This document shows positions 1 to 5,568 of a stretch of DNA of 5,694 nucleotides, piece by piece; the first letter of the stretch is position 1, and each line of letters starts with the position of its first letter. Position numbers and translations under genes: made by a program. The notes beneath the pieces were generated by a model. It saw only the letters and a program-made list of their open reading frames with translations. It was not told the DNA's origin and ran no database searches. The DNA comes from Clostridiales bacterium (GTDB lineage Bacteria; Bacillota; Clostridia; Oscillospirales; Oscillospiraceae), in the NCBI GenBank assembly GCA_021200895.1, contig JAJQFX010000194.1, positions 1 through 5,694 of the forward strand. Direction: 5' to 3'.

Positions 1-406
1 GAACCGCTACTATGGCTGGTACGTCATGGGCGGCTATCAGATGAGCGACGCCGAGGTTGCCTTCCACAAGGAACTGGACGGCTGGCAGGCCATCGCCGGG
101 GAGCGGCCCCTGATTTTCACCGAGTACGGCGCGGACACCCTGCCCAGCGAGCATAAACTCCCCTCCGTCATGTGGAGCCAGGAGTATCAGGACGAGTATC
201 TGGAGATGAACCACCGGGTCTTTGACAGCTATGACTTCATCCAGGGCGAACTGGTGTGGAACTTCGCAGACTTCCAGACCACTGAGGGCATCATGCGGGC
301 CAACGGCAACAAGAAGGGCGTTTTCACCCGTCAGCGCCAGCCCAAGGACGCCGCCTTCGTCTTCAAGGCACGGTGGGAGTCCCTGCCCCTGGACTACAAG
401 GGCTGA
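1..406 (+). CDS. uidA: Beta-glucuronidase (GH2), C-terminal part, 5' end outside window
   Basis: This is the last 134 codons (reading from base 2) of a beta-glucuronidase, which hydrolyses beta-D-glucuronides to free D-glucuronate and an aglycone or sugar. The visible part is the end of the GH2 TIM-barrel catalytic domain. It opens with NRYYGWY, as in E. coli UidA. The motif FTEYGADT carries the catalytic nucleophile Glu (codon 122-124, equivalent to E. coli Glu504). GNKKG contains the Asn (308-310) and Lys (314-316) of the NxK motif that recognises the glucuronate carboxylate and separates true glucuronidases from GH2 beta-galactosidases. WNFADF, FTRQRQPK and a final RW are also family-typical. 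The acid/base Glu and the substrate-selecting loop lie upstream, so the glucuronide class cannot be told. It precedes uxuA by 108 bp on the same strand and feeds the pathway encoded downstream. No damage is seen in the visible part. Confidence 0.93.
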   Translation, partial: NRYYGWYVMGGYQMSDAEVAFHKELDGWQAIAGERPLIFTEYGADTLPSEHKLPSVMWSQEYQDEYLEMNHRVFDSYDFIQGELVWNFADFQTTEGIMRANGNKKGVFTRQRQPKDAAFVFKARWESLPLDYKG

Positions 407-443
407 TTTGAGCAACTGAGCATCGGTTTGAACCGTTGGACAC

Positions 444-478
444 GCCGCGCTCCGGAGCGGCCGCTGCGGAGCGCAGGC
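444..478 (+). other. Intergenic GC-rich hairpin between uidA and uxuA
   Basis: GCGCTCCG (447-454) pairs perfectly with CGGAGCGC (467-474). The stem extends outward by GCC (444-446) with GGC (476-478) across one bulged A at 475. The 12-base loop holds the self-complementary AGCGGCCGCT, which can form a small inner stem. Only two T follow, so this is not a canonical intrinsic terminator. It may stabilise or separate the uidA and uxuA transcripts, or attenuate weakly. The role is inferred; only the pairing is seen. Confidence 0.6.
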
Positions 479-500
479 TTCCATAAATGAAACGTAAACC

Positions 501-507
501 AAGGAGG
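501..507 (+). promoter_or_regulatory. Ribosome binding site of uxuA
   Basis: AAGGAGG lies 7 bases before the ATG at 515, which is close to ideal. Met codons also occur at codons 3 and 5 (ATG-GCT-ATG-AAA-ATG), but the spacing favours the first. No convincing -35/-10 pair was found in the gap 407-500, so uxuA is probably transcribed together with uidA. Confidence 0.85.
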
Positions 508-514
508 AATTACT

Positions 515-1621
515 ATGGCTATGAAAATGGGCTGGCGTTGGTATGGCGAGGGCAATGACCCCGTCACTCTGAACGACATCAAGCAGATTCCGGGCGTGGA
601 GAGCATTGTCTGGGCCCTGCATGACAAAATGCCGGGCGAAATTTGGGAGGTCGATGAGATTCAGAAGGTCGCCGACCAGATTCACGCCTATGGCTTTGAT
701 ATGGATGTGGTGGAGTCCGTCAACGTCCATGACGACATCAAAATCGGCCTGCCCACCCGCGACAAGTATATTGAGAACTACAAGCAGTGCATCCGCAACC
801 TGAGCAAGTTCGGCGTCAAGGTCATCTGCTACAACTTTATGCCCATCTTTGACTGGACCCGTACCGACCTGTTCCATCCAGTAGGCGACGGCTCCACCGC
901 CCTGTTCTATGACCCCAAGGAAATCAAGGGCGATTACCGCGCCATGGCGGACTATATCATGAGCTTCACCGAGAAGTACAACATGACCTTCCCCGGCTGG
1001 GAGCCGGAGCGGATGGCCAAGCTGGACGAGTTGTTCCAGGCCTACGCCCCCGTCACCAAGGAAAAGCTGTGGGACAACCTGAAGTACTTCCTGGAGGCGC
1101 TGATGCCCACCTGCCATGAGTGCGACATCAAGATGGCCATCCACATGGACGATCCCCCCTGGGACATCTTCGGCCTGCCCCGCCTGCTGGTGGACGCCGA
1201 GTCTGTGGACAAGTTCCTGGCCATGGTGGACGACCCCTATAACTGCCTGACCCTGTGCTCTGGCAGCCTGAACGCCAACCCGGAGAACAACGTGGCTGAC
1301 ATCGTCCGCAAGCACTGCGACCGCATCGCTTTTGCCCACATCCGCAACATCCATCACTTCCCCGACGGCTCCTTCTCCGAGGCGGCCCACCGGGACTGCT
1401 GCGGCGAGACCGGCATTATCGACATCCTCCGCGCCTATCACGACTGCGGCTTCAACGGCTATATCCGTCCCGACCACGGCCGTCAGCTGTGGGAGGAAGG
1501 CCCCGGCGTCTGCCGCCCCGGCTACGGCAAGTATGACCGTGCCCTGGGCATCCAGTATATGCTGGGCGTCTGGGATCTGCTGGACCGGCTGGACGAGGAA
1601 AAGCAGGCTGCAAAGCAGTAA
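515..1621 (+). CDS. uxuA: D-mannonate dehydratase UxuA
   Basis: This 368-residue cytoplasmic, metal-dependent enzyme dehydrates D-mannonate to 2-keto-3-deoxy-D-gluconate. The N-terminal RWYG, VESVNVHDDIK (66-76) and YNFMPIFDWTRTDL (106-119) are near-identical to known UxuA proteins. The fold is a xylose-isomerase-like TIM barrel. Probable metal and substrate residues are His210 in AIHMDDPP, Cys248 in LCSGS, His275 in AHIRN and Asp320-His321 in PDHGR, followed by GYGKYDRALG (336-345). The assignment of these residues is from family knowledge, not measured here. It is shorter than E. coli UxuA (about 394 residues) because the segment after about residue 130 is compact, as in many Bacillota homologues. 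The usual Pro of HPDDPP is Met here. The start is set by AAGGAGG 7 bases upstream. It sits between uidA and uxuB in an evident operon and works directly after UxuB. Confidence 0.95.
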   Translation: MAMKMGWRWYGEGNDPVTLNDIKQIPGVESIVWALHDKMPGEIWEVDEIQKVADQIHAYGFDMDVVESVNVHDDIKIGLPTRDKYIENYKQCIRNLSKFGVKVICYNFMPIFDWTRTDLFHPVGDGSTALFYDPKEIKGDYRAMADYIMSFTEKYNMTFPGWEPERMAKLDELFQAYAPVTKEKLWDNLKYFLEALMPTCHECDIKMAIHMDDPPWDIFGLPRLLVDAESVDKFLAMVDDPYNCLTLCSGSLNANPENNVADIVRKHCDRIAFAHIRNIHHFPDGSFSEAAHRDCCGETGIIDILRAYHDCGFNGYIRPDHGRQLWEEGPGVCRPGYGKYDRALGIQYMLGVWDLLDRLDEEKQAAKQ

Positions 1622-1651
1622 GCCCCGCTCCATTTTCAACGAATGTTCACC

Positions 1652-1690
1652 CCGCCGGAGGGGAAGGCACCCCTGCCGCCCCTTCGGCGG
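1652..1690 (+). repeat. Long imperfect palindrome between uxuA and uxuB
   Basis: CCGCCGGAGGGG (1652-1663) pairs with CCCCTTCGGCGG (1679-1690) over 12 positions with one G-T wobble. After a small AA/G internal loop, GGCA (1666-1669) pairs with TGCC (1674-1677) around a CCCC loop. Two alternative folds compete: GCCGCC (1675-1680) with GGCGGC (1686-1691), and CCCC (1650-1653) with GGGG (1660-1663). The nearest T-run (1707-1711) starts 16 bases beyond the stem, too far for a standard terminator. The look is that of a dispersed intergenic palindrome (REP-like) or an RNA stability element; copy number cannot be seen from one window. Confidence 0.65.
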
Positions 1691-1718
1691 CCCCTGAATC
1701 AGTTAATTTTTAAGAAAA

Positions 1719-1724
1719 GAAGGT
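1719..1724 (+). promoter_or_regulatory. Ribosome binding site of uxuB
   Basis: GAAGGT, with its AAGG core ending 8 bases before the ATG at 1732, supports that start. A second in-frame ATG two codons later would be spaced too far (14 bases). The site is weaker than those of uxuA and kdgA. Confidence 0.7.
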
Positions 1725-1731
1725 CATTCCC

Positions 1732-3342
1732 ATGAAAATGAATCTCGCCTCCCTGAACGATAAGGCCGGTTGGGCCGCCGCTGGCGTCACCCTGCCTCAG
1801 TACGACGTTCCCGCCGTCATCGCCAACACCAAGGCCAACCCCGTCTGGATTCACTTTGGCGCAGGCAACATCTTCCGCGGCTTTATCGGCTCCCTGGCCC
1901 AGCGTATGCTGAACGCCGGTGTCACCGACAAGGGCATCATCGCCGCCGAGACCTTTGACTATGGCATCATCACCGACATCTATGACCCCTATGACAACCT
2001 GACCCTGAACGTCACCCTGAACGCCGACGGCTCCTTTGGCCGTGAGATTCAGGCCGGCATCGTGGAGGGCATCCAGGTGGACAGCACCAACCCCGCCATG
2101 ATGGCCCGGATGAAGGAAATCTTCACCAACCCCGGCCTGCAAATGCTCTCCTTCACCATCACCGAGAAGGGCTACGCCCTGCGCCGGGTGGACGGCTCCC
2201 TGATGCCCGTGGTGGAAGCCGACATGAAGGAAGGCCCCGCCTCCGCCCGCCACGCCATGAGCATCGTCTGCGCCATGCTGCTGGAGCGGTTTAAGGCCGG
2301 GAAGTATCCCGTGGCCGTGGTGTCCATGGACAACTGCTCCCACAACGGTGAGAAGCTCCAGGCTTCCGTCATGGAAGTGGCCAACGCCTGGCTGGCCAAC
2401 GGCTTCGTGGGCCAGGACTTCATTGACTACCTGACCGACGAGAGCACCGTCACCTTCCCCTGGTCCATGATCGACAAAATCACCCCCCGTCCCGCCCCTG
2501 TGGTGCAGGAGGCCCTGGAGGCTTCCGGCATTGAGGACATCGCCCCGGTCAAGACCGCCAAGGGCACCTTCATCGCGCCCTTCGTCAACGCCGAGCGTCC
2601 TCAGTACCTGGTAGTGGAGGACAAGTTCCCCAACGGCCGTCCTCCTCTGGAGAAGGCCGGCGTCTACTTCGGCGACCGGGATACCGTCAACAAGTCCGAG
2701 ACCATGAAGGTCACCACCTGCCTGAACCCGCTGCACACCGCCATGAGCGTCTATGGCTGTATGCTGGGCTACACCCTCATCGCTGACGAGATGAAGGACC
2801 CCGACATCGTGGCCCTCATCAAGCGGCTGGGCTATGTGGAAGGTCTGCCCGTGGTGGTCAACCCCGGCATCCTGGACCCCAAGGCGTTCATCGATGAAGT
2901 GGTGGAGGAGCGCCTCCCCAACCCCTTCATGCCTGACACCCCCCAGCGTATCGCCACCGACACCTCCCAGAAGATTCCCGTCCGCTATGGCGAGACCATC
3001 AAGAGCTATATCAAGAAGGGCATGGATTTGAACGACCTGGTATCCATCCCCCTGGCTATCGCGGGCTGGCTGCGCTATCTGCTGGGCGTGGGCGACAATG
3101 GCGAGCCCATCGAAGTCTCCGCCGACCCCATGAAGGCCGACATCCAGGCCAAGCTGGCCGGTATCAAGGTGGGCGATCCCTCTTCTTACAACGGCGAGCT
3201 GAAGGAAATTCTGTCCAACACCGTGCTGTTTGCCACCGACCTGACTCAGACCGTCCTGGCCGACAAAATCGAGGAGATGTTCGTCTCCGAGCTGGCTGGC
3301 CCCGGCGCTGTCCGCGCTACCCTGCAGAAGTATCTGGCCTAA
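1732..3342 (+). CDS. uxuB: D-fructuronate reductase UxuB, mannitol dehydrogenase family
   Basis: This 536-residue cytoplasmic NAD(H)-dependent oxidoreductase is predicted to reduce D-fructuronate to D-mannonate. The N-terminal Rossmann domain shows the nucleotide-binding motif GAGNIFRGF (43-51). SMDNCSHNG (198-206) and DKITPRP (248-254) follow, as in the long-chain mannitol dehydrogenase/UxuB family. The C-terminal domain holds the catalytic motif KVTTCLNPLH, giving Lys326, Asn332 and His335. In E. coli UxuB and Pseudomonas mannitol dehydrogenase the Lys-Asn spacing is five residues as I recall them; here it is six, which marks a distinct Bacillota/Thermotoga-like branch. The family also contains mannitol, altronate and arabinitol dehydrogenases, so sequence alone leaves the substrate open. 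The position between uxuA and uxaC, with no other candidate for the step, makes fructuronate reductase much the best call. The gene is intact and 57 bp before uxaC. Confidence 0.87.
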   Translation: MKMNLASLNDKAGWAAAGVTLPQYDVPAVIANTKANPVWIHFGAGNIFRGFIGSLAQRMLNAGVTDKGIIAAETFDYGIITDIYDPYDNLTLNVTLNADGSFGREIQAGIVEGIQVDSTNPAMMARMKEIFTNPGLQMLSFTITEKGYALRRVDGSLMPVVEADMKEGPASARHAMSIVCAMLLERFKAGKYPVAVVSMDNCSHNGEKLQASVMEVANAWLANGFVGQDFIDYLTDESTVTFPWSMIDKITPRPAPVVQEALEASGIEDIAPVKTAKGTFIAPFVNAERPQYLVVEDKFPNGRPPLEKAGVYFGDRDTVNKSETMKVTTCLNPLHTAMSVYGCMLGYTLIADEMKDPDIVALIKRLGYVEGLPVVVNPGILDPKAFIDEVVEERLPNPFMPDTPQRIATDTSQKIPVRYGETIKSYIKKGMDLNDLVSIPLAIAGWLRYLLGVGDNGEPIEVSADPMKADIQAKLAGIKVGDPSSYNGELKEILSNTVLFATDLTQTVLADKIEEMFVSELAGPGAVRATLQKYLA

Positions 3343-3349
3343 TTCGCGT

Positions 3350-3377
3350 GATACCGGCTCCCTCCGGAGCCGGTATC
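3350..3377 (+). other. Perfect 12-bp hairpin between uxuB and uxaC
   Basis: GATACCGGCTCC (3350-3361) and GGAGCCGGTATC (3366-3377) are exact reverse complements around a four-base loop, CTCC. It begins 7 bases after the uxuB stop codon. The following bases are TCTGAAAGG, so there is no U-tract and it should not terminate efficiently by itself. It may protect the 3' end of an upstream message or set differential expression inside the operon; this role is inference. Confidence 0.8.
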
Positions 3378-3381
3378 TCTG

Positions 3382-3393
3382 AAAGGAAAAGGA
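3382..3393 (+). promoter_or_regulatory. Ribosome binding site of uxaC
   Basis: Two overlapping purine-rich candidates, AAAGGA and AAGGA, lie between the hairpin and the ATG at 3401. The second ends 7 bases before the start and is the better spaced. The resulting N-terminus (MKAFMDQDFLL) aligns with E. coli UxaC (MTPFMTEDFLL). Confidence 0.75.
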
Positions 3394-3400
3394 ACCGTAT

Positions 3401-4801
3401 ATGAAAGCATTCATGGATCAGGACTTCCTGCTGACCACCGATACCGCCAAGGCGCTGTATCATAACGTGGCGGAGAAGCTCCCCATCATCGACTATCACT
3501 GCCACATTCCCCCCGAGCAAATCGCGGAGGATGTGAAGTTTGACACCATCACCCAGGTCTGGCTGGGGGGCGACCACTATAAGTGGCGCGTCATGCGGGC
3601 CAACGGCGCTACCGAGGATTTGGTCACCGGCGACGCCCCCGACCGGGAGAAGTTCCGCGCCTTTGCGGAGACCATGCCCAACCTCATCGGCAACCCCCTG
3701 TACCACTGGAGCCATCTGGAGCTGCAGCGGGGCTTCGGCATCACCGAGCCCCTGACCCCCAAGAACTGCGACCGCATCTATGACGAGGCCAACGAGCAGC
3801 TGAAGAACTACTCCGCCCGTCAGCTGATGGAGAAGTTCAACGTCAAGGCCATCTGCACCACAGACGACCCCATTGACGACCTGCACTGGCACAAGCAAAT
3901 CGCGGAGGACAAGAGCTTCTCCATCAAGGTGCTGCCCGCCTTCCGCCCGGACAAGGCCGTGAACGTGGATAAGCCCACCTTCGCGGGCTATATCCCCCAG
4001 CTCAGCGCCGTGGTGGGCTACCCCATCACCTGCACCGCCGACGTCATCCGTGCGCTGGAGGACAGAGTTGACTTCTTCGCCGCCGCCGGGTGCCTCTGCG
4101 CCGACCACGGCCTGGACTACTGTATGTACGCCGAGCCTGACCTGGCGGTGGCCGACCAGGCCTTCGCCGTAGCCATGGCAGGCGGCAAGCCGGACAAGGC
4201 CTCCGCTGACGCCTTCAAGACCGCCGTTACCATCGCCTGCGCCAAGGCTTACACTGACCATAACTGGGTCATGCAGATTCACTTCGGCTGCCTGCGGGAC
4301 AACAACAAGCCCGCCGTAGCGGTGATGGGCCCCGACCACGGCCATGACGCCGTGAACAGCCAGAGCGGCGTGGAGAACCTCTCCCCCCTGCTGAACGCCT
4401 TTGTGGAGAACGACGGCCTGCCCAAGACTATCCTGTACAGCCTGTCCCCGGCGGACAACACCGCCATCGCCACCATCATGCAGTGCTTCCAGGGCGGCGG
4501 CGTCCCCGGCAAGCTCCAGCAGGGCAGCGCCTGGTGGTTTAACGACAACCTGCCCGGTATGCGCCAGCAGATGACCGACCTGGCCTGCAACGGCGTGCTG
4601 GGCCGCTTCGTGGGTATGCTGACCGACAGCCGCTCCTTCCTGAGCTACACCCGTCACGAGCACTTCCGCCGCATCCTCTGCCAGCTCATCGGTGAGTGGG
4701 TGGAGTCCGGCCAGTATCCCGCCGACATGGAGCAGCTGGAGAAGCTGGTGGCCGACATCTGCTTCAACAACACCAACGAGTTCTTCGGCTTCCAGGTGTA
4801 A
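3401..4801 (+). CDS. uxaC: Glucuronate (uronate) isomerase UxaC
   Basis: This 466-residue cytoplasmic isomerase converts D-glucuronate to D-fructuronate, and in this family usually also D-galacturonate to D-tagaturonate. It matches E. coli UxaC in length and along its whole course. It belongs to the amidohydrolase-like TIM barrel group: DYHCH near the N-terminus gives His33 and His35. GDHYKWRVMR (57-66), NPLYHWSHLEL (98-108), TTDDPIDDL (153-161), IKVLPAFRPDKA (175-186), MQIHFG with His294, GKLQQGSAWWFND (370-382) and LTDSRSFLSYTRHEHFRRI (407-425, with Asp409 and Arg411) follow in the expected order. The C-terminal ICFNNTNEFF resembles the E. coli ending. As the entry step for free glucuronate it takes the product of the upstream glucuronidase and supplies UxuB. 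The gap to kdgA is only 37 bp without a hairpin, so the two are surely co-transcribed. No galacturonate-branch genes (uxaA, uxaB) are present here. Confidence 0.97.
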   Translation: MKAFMDQDFLLTTDTAKALYHNVAEKLPIIDYHCHIPPEQIAEDVKFDTITQVWLGGDHYKWRVMRANGATEDLVTGDAPDREKFRAFAETMPNLIGNPLYHWSHLELQRGFGITEPLTPKNCDRIYDEANEQLKNYSARQLMEKFNVKAICTTDDPIDDLHWHKQIAEDKSFSIKVLPAFRPDKAVNVDKPTFAGYIPQLSAVVGYPITCTADVIRALEDRVDFFAAAGCLCADHGLDYCMYAEPDLAVADQAFAVAMAGGKPDKASADAFKTAVTIACAKAYTDHNWVMQIHFGCLRDNNKPAVAVMGPDHGHDAVNSQSGVENLSPLLNAFVENDGLPKTILYSLSPADNTAIATIMQCFQGGGVPGKLQQGSAWWFNDNLPGMRQQMTDLACNGVLGRFVGMLTDSRSFLSYTRHEHFRRILCQLIGEWVESGQYPADMEQLEKLVADICFNNTNEFFGFQV

Positions 4802-4823
4802 CCGGAATCAATCAATTTTCATC

Positions 4824-4829
4824 AGGAGG
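4824..4829 (+). promoter_or_regulatory. Ribosome binding site that fixes the kdgA start
   Basis: AGGAGG lies 9 bases before the ATG at 4839. The same frame stays open back to an ATG at 4692, inside uxaC, but the extra 49 residues are low-complexity Ser/Pro/Thr-rich shadow sequence and do not match the aldolase family. The site therefore decides for 4839. Confidence 0.92.
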
Positions 4830-4838
4830 TTTTGTCTT

Positions 4839-5480
4839 ATGAATGAATTTAACTCTGCCATTGCCAAAATCGGCGTTGTGCCCGTCATCAAGCTGAACAA
4901 CCCGGAGCGGGACGCCGCCCCCCTGGCCAAGGCCCTGTGCGAGGGCGGTCTGCCGGTGGCTGAGGTCACCTTCCGCGCCGCCGGTGCGGACAAGGCCATC
5001 AAGATCATGAAGGAGACCTGCCCTGACATGATCGTGGGCGCGGGCACCGTGCTGACCGTGGCTCAAATCGAGACCGCCGTGGCCGCTGGCGCGCAGTTCA
5101 TCGTCTCCCCCGGCTTCAACTACAAGCTGGCCGACAAGTGCCAGGAGCTGAACCTGTCCTACTACCCCGGCTGCACCACTCCCACCGAGTACCAGATGGC
5201 CCTGGAGTACGGCTATGAGGTGCTGAAGTTCTTCCCCGCCGAGCAGAGCGGCGGCCTGGCGAAAATCAAGGCCATGAGCGCCCCCTTCGCCATGTTCAAA
5301 ATCATGCCCACCGGCGGCATCTCCCTGAAGAACCTGGAGGAGTACCTCTCCTGCCCGGTCATCGCGGCCTGCGGCGGCAGCTACATGGTCAAGGCTGACG
5401 ACATCGAGAGCGGCAACTGGGAGAAAATCATCGACCTGTGCAAGCAGTCCCGCGCCATCGTGGACAAGGTGCGCGGCTGA
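4839..5480 (+). CDS. kdgA: 2-keto-3-deoxy-6-phosphogluconate (KDPG/KHG) aldolase
   Basis: This 213-residue class I (Schiff-base) aldolase cleaves KDPG to pyruvate and glyceraldehyde-3-phosphate; the family often also acts on 4-hydroxy-2-oxoglutarate. It is a single TIM barrel of the usual length for Eda/KdgA. Visible active-site elements are Glu42 and Arg46 in AEVTFR, GAGTVL (67-72), SPGFN (90-94), the Schiff-base Lys130 in LKFFPAE, and the phosphate-binding PTGGI (157-161) and GGSYMV (179-184). These correspond to E. coli Eda Glu45, Arg49 and Lys133. It is the last gene before a strong terminator and completes the pathway, but the KDG kinase needed to make its substrate is not in the window. 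The symbol eda would be equally right. Confidence 0.95.
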   Translation: MNEFNSAIAKIGVVPVIKLNNPERDAAPLAKALCEGGLPVAEVTFRAAGADKAIKIMKETCPDMIVGAGTVLTVAQIETAVAAGAQFIVSPGFNYKLADKCQELNLSYYPGCTTPTEYQMALEYGYEVLKFFPAEQSGGLAKIKAMSAPFAMFKIMPTGGISLKNLEEYLSCPVIAACGGSYMVKADDIESGNWEKIIDLCKQSRAIVDKVRG

Positions 5481-5500
5481 CCGTCTGTCTCGTATATCCT

Positions 5501-5535
5501 ACCCGGAGTCCGGCTCCGCCCGGCTCCGGGTTTTT
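5501..5535 (+). terminator. Intrinsic terminator after kdgA
   Basis: ACCCGGAG (5501-5508) pairs with CTCCGGGT (5524-5531). After one bulged T (5509), CCGG (5510-5513) pairs with CCGG (5520-5523) around a six-base loop. A run of five T (5531-5535) follows at once, so this is a classic Rho-independent terminator, 20 bases after the kdgA stop codon. The hairpin contains CCGGCTCCG twice (5510-5518 and 5520-5528), which allows a weaker alternative stem CGGAG (5504-5508) with CTCCG (5514-5518). Confidence 0.88.
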
Positions 5536-5549
5536 CACTACATCAATGA

Positions 5550-5562
5550 AAAGGAAAGCAGG
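5550..5562 (+). promoter_or_regulatory. Probable ribosome binding site of the downstream GH2 gene
   Basis: The purine-rich stretch contains AAAGGA, 13 bases before the ATG at 5569, and GCAGG, ending 6 bases before it. Neither is ideal. Only 33 bases separate the terminator T-tract from the ATG, and no -35/-10 pair is visible there. Confidence 0.5.
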
Positions 5563-5568
5563 TATCCC

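Noticed and set aside
482..487. CATAAA as a -10 element for uxuA
   Set aside because: No -35 hexamer stands about 17 bases upstream; that stretch is part of the GC-rich hairpin.
1332..1697. Plus-strand open frame in another phase over the end of uxuA
   Set aside because: Ala/Thr/Ser/Pro-rich translation typical of a shifted frame in GC-rich coding DNA; it overlaps the conserved C-terminus of UxuA.
1652..1711. Intrinsic terminator between uxuA and uxuB
   Set aside because: The stem is strong, but the T-run starts 16 bases beyond it instead of directly at its base.
1699..3414. 571-codon open frame on the minus strand opposite uxuB
   Set aside because: It is antisense to a clearly conserved gene. 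Its translation is Gly/His/Val/Leu-rich with no family motif, as expected from the reverse frame of GC-rich codons.
3317..4663. 448-codon open frame on the minus strand opposite uxaC
   Set aside because: Same shadow effect: its composition mirrors uxaC codon bias, it has no recognisable domain, and the plus-strand gene explains the sequence fully.
4692..4838. N-terminal extension of kdgA overlapping the end of uxaC
   Set aside because: The added residues are Ser/Pro/Thr/Trp-rich shadow sequence unlike any aldolase, and AGGAGG is placed for ATG 4839.
5493..5498. TATATC as a -10 element for the downstream GH2 gene
   Set aside because: The expected -35 position reads TGCGCG, and transcripts starting there would run into the terminator.
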